The position numbers and the translations under genes are program-made. Of a stretch of DNA of 64,000 bases, positions 55,801 to 64,000 are shown piece after piece. Position 1 is the stretch's first letter, and each line of letters starts with the position of its first letter. Under the pieces are notes generated by a model. That model was not told the DNA's origin. It saw only the letters and a list, made by a program, of their open reading frames with translations, and ran no database searches. This stretch comes from Brachypterus glaber (lineage: Eukaryota > Arthropoda > Insecta > Coleoptera > Kateretidae), in the NCBI GenBank assembly GCA_958510825.1, contig OY294048.1:19857589-19921588 (forward strand), in the 5' to 3' direction.

Positions 55801-56804
55801 TATTTTTTGTGTGTAAAAGTAAGCGTGTAAAAATTTAACACGTTTCCGTGTTAATTTTACACTTGACGTTTACACGGTAGCCAATTTCATCAGATTCTAC
55901 ACAAAAATGTGTAAATAAACTGAAAAATGTGTAAATGTATTCATAAATGTGTAAATATACTTAGAAATGTGTAAATATACTCATTATTGTGTAAATATAC
56001 TCACAATTACACGGACATTCGGTAAAGTCGTAGCCGAGGGTAGGGAGAAAGAATTTGTGCGCGCGCCGTGTTGATGTTCTGACCCAGTTTTAGACCCAAC
56101 GTGGTGGAGGCGTGTTGGTGTACCGAAATGGATTTTATAAATATAAAATTAAAATATAAAGATTGCAAATGGGTAAAAATACCGACAAGTATGAAGTATG
56201 AAGAAATTGGTAAGTTCCTAATCCCTATAAAATCCATTGATGACCGCGAATTATTTATTTATAAATTTTAATCTAGTTAAAGTTCACGTTTGTCCGAGGA
56301 TACAGGTGTTCGGAAGTTACAACGTATTAAATAAATTTATATGGTTTGTTTTTTATAGGGCAAAAATATTATTTTCTTAAGATTTTGCATGATTGTCTGC
56401 AATAAAAATGCCGGATCATGGCGTCTGTTACACAGCGACTGTGTAAATAAAACACAATGACTGTGTTAATTTTACCGAAAACTGTGTAAATCTTACCGAT
56501 TACTTTGTAAATTTTATAGAAAACTGTGTAAAATTGCCAAAAATGTCATATATTTAACAGTAAAATTAATCCATTCCTATGGATCCTGTCCACTATTTTG
56601 ATGGTACAGAGCGATCTTGATAATACGGACCGCGGTGACCCGGATTAGTAAATAATTCGGATTACTGAAGCGAGACAGTCTTTGTATTGAAAAGTGAAAC
56701 ATTTAACACAAAACAACTAGAAAATAGTACATAAACAAAAAATTATTTAAAACAGAAGCATACTTATTAAATTTTATACACTCAGGTGCAAAATAAACGG
56801 ACCA
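52503..56804 (+). repeat. Three ~1434-bp tandem units
   Basis: Units 52503-53936, 53937-55374 and 55375-56804 begin GTTGCTTGGGATACCC and end AATAAACGGACCA. Each fuses about 395 bp of the 602-bp unit to about 1040 bp of the left part of the TA-flanked element. Units 2 and 3 differ by a handful of bases; unit 1 is slightly more different, so the expansion is recent. Confidence 0.9.
53252..53570 (+). other. Candidate two-exon coding segment, repeated in each tandem unit
   Basis: After a GC-richer leader (53150-53250, with GTGCGCGCGCC) an ATG at 53252 opens MDFINIKLKYKDCKWVKIPT then SMKYEEIG, directly followed by a consensus donor G|GTAAGT at 53333/53334. An acceptor TTTGTTTTTCATAG|G at 53482/53483 would join, in frame, a second open run of about 34 codons ending in the GTGTAAAT array. 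The putative intron is 149 bases. The peptide is charged, unlike random AT-rich translation, and its lysine/KIP pattern recalls the start of PB1-like domains. Equivalent ATGs lie at 54690 and 56128. It could be the fossil first exon of the parent transposon. I do not recognise the family. Confidence 0.35.
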
Positions 56805-57179
56805 CTTGAAAAAATTGCCTATTTTCAAACGTAAAAATTTCTAAAACAAACGTATTTGTATGATTTTTTGTTATTTTAAAGCCTAAAAGTAACCTGTACA
56901 AAAAAAATCAAAAAACACTTTTTTTCAAAATTTTTAATGTTTTTTTTTTAATTTCTTCTTGCAAAAAATGAAAAATTTTTGAAAAAACAATTTTTTAAAA
57001 TAGTTTTTATTTTTTTAAAAAGTTTAATCCCCATAACTTTTTGTTTTTGGGGGATTACTTTCAAAGTTGGTAGAATGGATTCTTAACTACCTATAATAGT
57101 AATTTTTCCTAAAAAATTTAAGAAATTAATTTAAGTTAATCGGAATTTTCTTTCAGCTTTTTTTGATTTTTTTTTTGGA

Positions 57180-57420
57180 TTTTTTTAAAAGTTTAACCCC
57201 CCATAAATTTTTTTGTTTTACTTTGAAAAACAATAGGGATCTTCCCCTCATGGAACTTGATATTTCCTAAAAAATTCGAGTCGATCGGATAATTGGTTCT
57301 TGACAGACATTTTCAAAGTTTCTTATTTTTTTTATGAAACACATTTGTATTCAAGAACTTTTTGTCTAGGACGTTTTTTGGCGATTTTGGGAAATTCGAA
57401 ACTACCGTGTAATAAAAAAA
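57180..57420 (+). repeat. ACGG-rich dispersed repeat, copy 3 (without the ACGG tract)
   Basis: CCCTCATGGAACTTGATATT, GAGTCGATCGGATAATTGGT, then directly TTTCAAAGTTTCTTATTTTT and ATGAAACACATTTGTATTCA, TTCGAAACTACCGTGTAATA. Compared with 15655 and 43740 the ACGG tract has been deleted between GGTTCTTGA and ACATTTTCAAAG. Confidence 0.65.
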
Positions 57421-57601
57421 AGAGTTAACATGATTTCTCTTTCAAAAAACCGCTGGGCGCGACCTTCAAATATTTTTTTTTAAATCTAAAAAAAATAGAG
57501 GGTTGGTTTTTGACCTAAATGAACATTCATAGGGAGTGGAACCCTAAAAAAGTCCATTTTTAAATTTTGTCTGGTCACCCTACTACACATACTACGTAGT
57601 A

Positions 57602-57730
57602 GTATAACAGGGTTCCCACCGACCTGGAAAGAATGGAAAACCTGGAATTTTAAGTTCCTCAAAAAAAACCTGTAAAAAACACTGGAATTTACCTATTTTT
57701 CACGAAAACCTGGAATTTGGACATTTTTAA
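57602..57730 (+). mobile_element. CAGGGTTCCCACC terminus with CCTGGAA motifs
   Basis: CAGGGTTCCCACCGACCTGG followed by AACCTGGAATTTT-type motifs four times looks like the terminus of a DNA element; similar CCTGGAAAACCTGGAA ends are widespread in animal genomes. No opposite end was found nearby. 57731-58260 has no other recognised feature. Confidence 0.35.
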
Positions 57731-58477
57731 GCAAAAAAATTTGGAAACATGTTCTATTTATTTTACCAAGAATAACTCTTAAATTAAAAATATTAGAATT
57801 CTGTAAAACTGTTTAAAAATTAAAATACATATCAAATTGGCAAAAAAAAAAAATATTTAAAATAATAATAATAATAAGATAATGACGGACATTTTTCAAA
57901 AATTTTCAAACAAAAAGGTCCGCCATTTTGTTATTTTTTGGCTAAAAATGTTTCTTCTGTTTCGGGCTATAGCGACTTCAATACTAAATAATATTCCGTT
58001 TTGTTTTATTTTTCAGTCGATCCAATCATGGCGACCACCGTTTTTTGATGTTTCATACTCGAAACAAAGAAAGATAGGACCTACGTTTATATGAACATTT
58101 CTTCATAAAATTCAATCAACTTTTCATTGTCTGTAAAGAGGCTAATGCTAATTCACCAAATCACCCTGTATAATATATAATTATCGTATTTAATAAAGAA
58201 TCAGTATAATACAATTTGTTTCATTATCCTGTTAAAAAAAAAACATAGGTATATTATTATACTGAACACGGTGTTAACTTTACCGATAACGATGTAAATT
58301 TTACCATAAATGGTGTATGTTTCATTTTAACAGTAAAATTAATAAATTCTGTTTTTGTGTACATTTACACATTGTTACAGGTAAACCACTCTAGAAAAAA
58401 ACCTTGTTTACCTATAATAATGTGTAAATGTACACAAAAACGAAATTTATCAATTTTATTGTTAAAATTAAATTTAC

Positions 58478-58850
58478 ACGGTTTTCGGTAAAATTTACAC
58501 ATTTTTCGGTAAAATTTACACAATTTTCGGTAAAATTTACAAATTTTTCGGTAAAATTTACACATTTTTCGGTAAAATTTACACAGTTTTCTGCAAAATT
58601 TACACATTTCTCGGTAAAATTTACACATTTTTCGGTAAAATTTACACAACTTTCGGTAAAATTTACACATTTTTCGGTAAAATTTCCACATTTTTCGGTA
58701 AAATTTACACAACTTTCGGTAAAATTTAGACATTTTTCGGTAAAATTTACACATTTTTCGGTAAAATTTACAGTTTTCTGCAAAATTTACACATTTCTCG
58801 GTAAAATTTACACAGTTGTCGGTAAAATTTACACATTTTTGAGTAAATAA
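58478..58850. repeat. 21-bp satellite GTAAAATTTACACATTTTTCG
   Basis: About 18 units of a 21-mer made of GTAAAATTTAC (itself a palindrome) plus A-C-A-TTTTTCG, with variants in the last positions (CAATTTTCG, CAGTTTTCTG, CAACTTTCG). All three 120-165-codon frames across it are translations of the satellite. It lies in the right part of the 52899-58990 element and shares its GTGTAAA/TTTACAC motif. Confidence 0.95.
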
Positions 58851-59317
58851 ATCATTGCTCAATTACACATTAGTGTGTTAAGACTTTACACAATTCGATT
58901 ACACATTTTTGTGTAAAGTTTTACACACTTCCGTGTAGACCTGCATTGACACGGTTCCGTGTTAAAATGTGTAAATTTTTTTCATCAGTGTAAAATTAAA
59001 TTCAAGTACTCATAGTTAATCCTTTGTTTAAGGGAATGTTTAGCTTTAAGAATAATAAATCTTGTTTTTTGCATAAGTTCATGACCAGACAAAAATTTTG
59101 TGCACTTATATGTTACATTTTATCAATTCCAATCGAAGTTACAGGTGTTGGAAAAACAGGATAACTTTGCGGTCACTTTTTCGGTACAGGCTTGGATAAT
59201 CAATTTTACCTTTTTCATTTTGCTTTCCCATTTTGAAAATTTTCAAAATTTCGGAAAGCCTTGTATTCGTGCAAAAATTTTCAAATTTTTTTTTTTTAAA
59301 TATTTTCCTTCTAATTT

Positions 59318-59760
59318 GATTTTATCCCCTAAGGTGTGGGGGGTAGTTTTTCTGAAAACTGGTATATTGGGGTTTTTGAGGTTTCTGAAAGTGAATCTGA
59401 TAATAAAAAAAACTAAATCCACCCCCTGAGTGGTGGGGGGTAGTTTTCGTGAACAATGGTATATTGGGGTATATATCTGATTATAAAAAACTCTAGCTTC
59501 CCCCCAAAGGGGCAGGGGGTAGTTTTCGTTAAAATTGGTGTATTGGGGTTTTTCAGGTTGCTGAAAGTAAATCTGATAATAAAAAAATTATTAGTCCACC
59601 CCTTGAGGGGCAGGGGGTAGTTTTCTTGAAAAATTATATATTGGGGTTTTTGAGGTCGCTAAAACTGATACTTATAATAACTTTTTTTTAATTTGGGGGT
59701 AGTTTTTGTGAAAATTGATATATTTTTAAGGTTGCTAAAATGAAATCTAATAATAAAAAA
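59318..59760. repeat. ~100-bp minisatellite, locus 2
   Basis: Five units containing CCCCCTGAGNGGTGGGGGGT-like cores, AGTTTTCGTGAAAATTGGTA, TATTGGGGTTTTTGAGGTT and GCTGAAAGTGAATCTGATAA. The family is shared with 2887-3165. The preceding 59043-59317 has no recognised feature. Confidence 0.8.
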
Positions 59761-60610
59761 TTTATTTTAGAGATGTAAAATGGGAAAGCTCTTTAACTGG
59801 GCAGTGTATTTTAACAGATGTAGGATTGCTCGTGGGGGTTCTTAGTTTTTCTCTACTGTTCCAAATAAGGATAGTTTACAAAAATCGAAATATCGATTTT
59901 AATAAAAATGACTTTAATGATTTTGTCATATTTGTCAAAAAATTAATGCAAAGTTATAAACATAACAATATAACATTACTGAAAAATCTCGTAAGGGAGT
60001 TACAATTTTGGCGAAGGCGCCTTAAAATTAACATACTTTTTCATACAAGAACAACAACAAAACAATTGAATCTCAAAACTTTTTCTCGAAAAAGTAATTG
60101 CGGTGGAACGGTACAATTTTTAGTTTATTTTATTTAGTTGCCACTCATTTTTTTTTCTTATCAAACCATTGTCCATTTGTCTATTTTAACAAAATACATC
60201 GTGTTATTTATTGCCATACTAAAGGATTCTCTCACCGATATAAATCAAAACTGTATACCTTCACGTGTTTCACATAACCCTAAATAATGAGGGCTAATGT
60301 CATAAATTGTGTAAACCGCTTCAGAAACCTCAACACAAAATATAATACAATTATGTAGGGTAAACAAAAAATAGAAATTTTGCTCAATTTGTCAAATTTA
60401 TACAGCAAGGGGATGGACCCTCCATAGTTGTATTTTATCATACATTTACAACATTTTTTAGCTACAGGGTTATTCTACTTCAACTGCTACAACAGGCAAA
60501 AAAATTTAATTGCATTTATTTCAATCAATTTTGTATATAAAAGGAAATAGCACACGGACCGTGTGCCAGGATGTCTGGGAATAAAGATTTAGTTTATCAC
60601 TGAGATAATT
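59761..60610. other. Unassigned stretch, one weak reading frame
   Basis: The plus-strand frame 59826-60137 (103 codons) has a somewhat protein-like lysine/asparagine-rich middle but no motif I know. I do not call it a gene. GCACACGGACCGTGTGC at 60550-60566 is a small perfect palindrome. Confidence 0.4.
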
Positions 60611-60895
60611 TTAATCCTCCGTTGGTACTGTGGGGTATGATAAACCCCAACTCCATTAAAATTGCTGTATCTTCAAATTGCACATAGTGCACAAAGCTTT
60701 CTTTTTAACACCTTAAAACCATGTTTTTAAGTTTGATAATAACTAGTATAACTAGCATTATAGATAAACAAAAAAAAACAATAAAATTGAAATTTGCTTT
60801 TTAAAAATATTTTTTATCCCCTTGTTTCGCTGGGGTATATCATACCCCAGTGTACCGGAATTTTAGGATTTTGGAACGTACCAATGGAGGGTTAA
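60611..60895. mobile_element. TTAA-flanked MITE
   Basis: TTAA then TCCTCCGTTGGTAC at the left pairs with GTACCAATGGAGGG then TTAA at the right (two mismatches). Inside, TGGGGTATGATAAACCCCA and TGGGGTATATCATACCCCA form further inverted repeats. A TTAA target with CCC-type ends is typical of piggyBac; Kolobok also uses TTAA. Confidence 0.7.
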
Positions 60896-61380
60896 CCTTT
60901 TCAGTCCCAGGTCTGGCCAAAAAAATGTATTTATAACTTAGTTTTTGTTTTCGTCATATTTTAGAACTTTATCAAACACATATTTTTCTTAAATAAATAT
61001 AAAAAATAACAGTGGCGTAGAAATTTTGTAGATTTTAAGGTACTGAAATAATTTTAAAATGCTTTCAATATTTCCTGTTGGTATATAGAGGTTAGGATAA
61101 TTAAAAAATATAATACATTTATAATTTTTTTTTTTGTTCAAAATTTCGTCAAAAAATATGCATTAAAAGTAAACTAAAGAAAAAAAAATCTCCGTTAATT
61201 AAAAAAAGGACTCTATATTATAGAGAGATATAATATCATATCGATCGGACATTCCATTCGTAAGTTATCGAGTTCACAAAAAATGTGACAGCTGGACAGG
61301 ACAGATAGACAAAAGTTAGAATTGATCAGAATTTGGTTTTTAAATACGTATACACGGTATTTGCAGTGTTTTGGCGGTAA

Positions 61381-62700
61381 ATAAAGGGGATGATTCTACA
61401 TCACAAAAACATGAAAAACCAGCGAAGGAACATAGGTCCTGAAACGAACCCTAAGGGGGTTACGACCCTTTAAAATTGTACTAAAAATAAGATTTTTATT
61501 TAATAACTCTGGTAACCTTTGAGCTAGAGGGATCAGGTTTTGCGTGTATACTACACAGAAAAAAAGGATATCTTGAATCAAAGCAAAACGATCTTGAACC
61601 AAGGCCGCCATGGCTTTCGATATGTTCAACGCTTTGACTGTTTTGGATCAAGTCCGCCGTGATCTTGGCATTTGAGGTCCTAGATTTAAGGACATTTCCT
61701 TAAATCAAAGCCACTTAAACCATTTATTTAAGATCATATTATCTTAAACCAAGTATGTAATTATCTTGATTTAAGATCATATTATCTTTATCCAAGATCA
61801 TATTACCTTACACCAAGTCTTGGTTTAAGATAATATAATCTTGAATGAAGAGAATTATAATCTTGATTTAAGAATATGATTCTCTTGATTCAAGATCATA
61901 TTGATCCCACAGTCAGGTTCCAGGGTTAATAGAATGGTAAATATTTTAAAAAAATTTCCCACACATGCATAATATTATTTCGCTAGGTTTGGACCTATGA
62001 AATATGATACTTCTTACTCTGTTAATCGTGTGAAATTTGGTTTCATAGGTGGTCGTAGGAAAAAGCAGTTGTTTTTAAAGAAAAACTTGTTGCAACGCCA
62101 TTGCAAAATGGCGCTCATAGGTATAAATTATTTAAAGCTACTTACCCGTGAATTTTTTAAGTAAATTTGAAAATCCCCATCGTTTGAGGGTAACAGATAC
62201 AAATTCGTCCATTTTAAAGCAGATAAAAACAATGATACACCTTTAAAGACAACTGACGGCAAAAAAAAACAAACCTAACTCCCGCGCATATCTTGAACTA
62301 CTGCGCAAATTGTCTGCCAGCCAATAACAAGGGGCGAGTCCACTGTATATCTACGTGGGGTAAGCCGGCAAGCTCTTTACCGTAAGACAACAGGGGCTTT
62401 GAGTCAAGATAATAACTCTTGATTCTCTGTTACTATTTTAAATGTCATGTATTTAAGGAAAAAATCCTTGACACAAGGATATTTCTACCAAGAGAATAAT
62501 TAAAGGAAACCAAAGTCACAGATAATCTTAAACCGAGGATACATGATCTTAAAAGAAGATTATTACCTCAATTTAAGATAATATAAATCCAAGATAATTT
62601 ATTATCTTCTGCCAAGATAACCTTTTTTTCTGTGTAGTATTAAAGCTTATTATTCTCAAAATTAAAGAGGGGGGGTGACTTTTGGACCGCACGGTATATG
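61381..62700 (+). mobile_element. CAGGGT-family fragment split by a TA-flanked element
   Basis: GATGATTCTACATCACAAAA, GAAACGAACCCTAAGGG, TAATAACTCTGGTAACCTTT and AGGTTTTGCGTGTATACT match the family; after the insertion the family resumes as AGTATTAAAGCTTATTATT and ends near GACTTTTGGACCGCACGGTAT. The corresponding uninterrupted stretch in 33220-34511 is at about 33985-34010 (GTATACTTGTAATATTAAGG). 60896-61380 contains a GATCGGACATTCC block and no gene. Confidence 0.6.
61554..62634. mobile_element. TA-flanked CACAGAAAAAAAGG element filled with TTAAGAT motifs
   Basis: TA|CACAGAAAAAAAGGATATCT and AGATAACCTTTTTTTCTGTG|TA are inverted with one mismatch. Variants of ATCTTGAATCAAGAT, TTAAGATAATAT and AAGATCATATT fill 61565-61910 and 62400-62630 in both orientations. 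The middle (61915-62395) is unrelated, richer in GC, and has no convincing reading frame. Part of it near 62300-62390 (AATAACAAGGGGCGAGTCC; GTAAGACAACAGGGGC) looks like a different insertion or a captured fragment. Confidence 0.8.
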
Positions 62701-62875
62701 AGTGAAGTGAATTAAAGGAGTTTTAATTAAAAATCTTACCAAAGTTGAGGCATGTCTTAATCTTTTCTTAAGAAATTGGCAGATTTACACAAAATGCTTG
62801 CACCTATCACTTAACAATTTTGTCATTATTATTTAGTAGCTCCCTATAATAAAGTAAATGCGTGCACGTAAACTA

Positions 62876-63228
62876 GCATAATAATAGTTATTTATGGTAC
62901 TAGTGGGTAAAGTAAGATATTGCCCATGAGAAAATTAACCTGCGAGGCGTCAGCCAAACAGGTTAATTTTCGAGAGGGCAATATCGGTTTACCCATGAGT
63001 GCCATACAAGGTTTTATCCAATAAATAGCTTAGGAATTCATATTTTTATTCAAATTTTTAATGACATTTACAAGAAAATAATTTGACAAGTGACAGTTGA
63101 GTGGGTAAAATAAATAATTATCCACTCAATAAAGTAAAAGCCACGCGGGGGTTATTATTGAGTTTATCTATTTAAAATAAAGCTGGTAATTGTCGTATTA
63201 TCTGTATGTATTGGATAAAGGACATTTA
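62876..63228 (-). mobile_element. Hairpin-rich element, TTGGATAAAA family, long copy 3
   Basis: The reverse complement matches 24938-25275 and 29019-29340: AATAGTTATTTATGGTACTA at the left end, GGTTTTATCCAATAAATAGC in the middle and GATAATACGACAATTACC inverted at the right. It is the most complete copy of the three. Confidence 0.75.
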
Positions 63229-64000
63229 AAGTATTTCAAATTTTATTTATTATCTTAAATTGAAATTTAGGTGGCCAATCACTATCTGCGGGCCAATCTC
63301 TGTACTGCTTACCCAAGCCGATAATTAAATTGCAGGAAATATTTTTTACAGTGTAGGGGAGCTTTTGACGAGTTTTGAAATTTAAAAAGCATAATACTCT
63401 TCAAGCACTGCGAGTTGCGAAGAGTATAATAAAGGAACAAAAAACTGCATATTCCAGTATTTATTCATTTTTCATGAAATAAAAAAATAACAATGGATTA
63501 TATTGCTTTAGCATTTTAATTAATTTGAAATGCTTTAAAATTTAATTTTTTTCAAAATGTTCATAATAATTGATGCATTGATGCATTCGTGATTGTTTGT
63601 TAAAAAATACTGCCAACTAAGGAATGCTTTTTTAAGTTTATCTAAAAATAATAATAAAATCAAAACTTTTTTTATTTGTTTTTCACAAAAAAATAAAGAA
63701 AATAAAAAAAAAATAAAAATAAAAAATAAAAAAAAAATAAAAAAAATAAAGAAATGATTTATAAACACCGAAGTCACTCTGACAGTTTTTAGTAGCTTTT
63801 GTTTCTACAAAAAATCAAACTTTACTATAGTTTTCAGAAGTTCTAGACAATATTGCCAAAATAGCAAAATTGTTTACACACGTGAATAGACCTGATTTTT
63901 TTTTCATTTTTTGAAAAAAGAAAATTAAAATAAAATTAGAAAAATTTTGGAAAATTTTGAAAATTTATTTTGGGTCTTTTTTGAATTTGTTTTTTTTTAG
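63229..64000. other. Unassigned A/T-rich end of window
   Basis: A small hairpin (ATACTCTTC with GAAGAGTAT around 63396-63426) and a long A-rich tract (63690-63755, AAAAAATAA units) are the only structures. No gene. Confidence 0.5.

Larger units (their letters stand above)
52899..58990. mobile_element. TA-flanked CAC(A/T)GATGAAAA element filled with GTGTAAA motifs
   Basis: TATA|CACAGATGAAAA on the left and TTTTCATCAGTG|TA on the right. The uninterrupted site survives in unit 1 of the 602-bp tandem (AGAGTATAAAATTAAATTC at 52312), which proves both ends and a TA duplication. Corrected for the two extra tandem units, the element is about 3.2 kb. Variants of GTGTAAAT and its complement fill the regions near both ends (52910-53120, 53565-53690, 58265-58985). 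The middle (56805-58260) holds fragments of other repeats. A putative short two-exon frame is described separately. Confidence 0.8.

Noticed and set aside
53131..56237. Three identical 76-residue minus-strand frames
   Set aside because: Each is the antisense of the same tandem unit; conservation is explained by recent duplication, and the plus strand has a better exon-like signal.
58365..58862. 165-residue frame rich in KCVNFTEK / KMCKFYRK repeats
   Set aside because: All frames across 58478-58850 are open because the 21-bp satellite has no stops in phase; it is a repeat translation, not a protein.
59826..60137. 103-codon plus-strand frame
   Set aside because: No domain, no repeat support, AT-driven composition; left as unassigned.
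63535..63777. 80-codon minus-strand phenylalanine-rich frame resembling a membrane peptide
   Set aside because: Arises from an A-rich low-complexity tract (63690-63755).
1..64000. CRISPR array or bacterial operons
   Set aside because: No regularly spaced identical repeats with unique spacers; the tandem arrays are contiguous satellites, and gene layout is eukaryotic intergenic.

Overview
The window looks like intergenic DNA from an arthropod, most likely an insect. It is strongly AT-rich and has no bacterial gene layout. I see no convincing host exon or intact RNA gene; almost everything recognisable is mobile DNA or its debris. The insect assignment is inference: it rests on several tRNA-derived SINE families, Jockey/CR1-like LINE fragments, a Penelope-like element, and short DNA elements with TA, TTA, TTAA or 8-bp target duplications. 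I cannot name the species.

Layout. 0-10 kb: an inverted-repeat-bounded composite (752-3419) holding a SINE and a minisatellite; a hAT-like foldback with an 8-bp duplication (4080-4620); several oligomer-filled elements; and a LINE tail inside a CAGGGTGTC element. 10-20 kb: a hAT-like element carrying a frameshifted LINE, a PIF/Harbinger-like MITE, a mariner-like element, a 1.4-kb inverted duplication, and SINEs. 20-36 kb: three further foldbacks, two LINE fragments (one with an intact FADD motif), a dispersed repeat carrying a possible tyrosine-recombinase relic, a CAGGGT element and a second Harbinger-like copy. 36-51 kb: a GGGGTGACC element, a SINE, a LINE tail, a 530-bp pentamer microsatellite, and a segmental duplication whose second copy holds a Penelope-like element in inverted-repeat arrangement. 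51-64 kb: a foldback, a two-copy 602-bp tandem, and inside its second copy a 6.1-kb TA-flanked element expanded by three 1.43-kb tandem units, followed by minisatellites and further TA or TTAA elements.

The most unusual theme is a set of elements (7980-8406, 52899-58990, 61554-62634, possibly 9713-9824 and 157-662) that share termini of the type TA|CAC(A/G/T)GA-AAA but whose interiors are each built from a different short oligomer, repeated in both orientations. The 4633-5328 element has the same internal style with unrelated termini. Several nested insertions can be dated relatively, because an uninterrupted paralogous site lies in the same window.

All calls come from reading the sequence. 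Family assignments are from motif memory and were not checked against any database.
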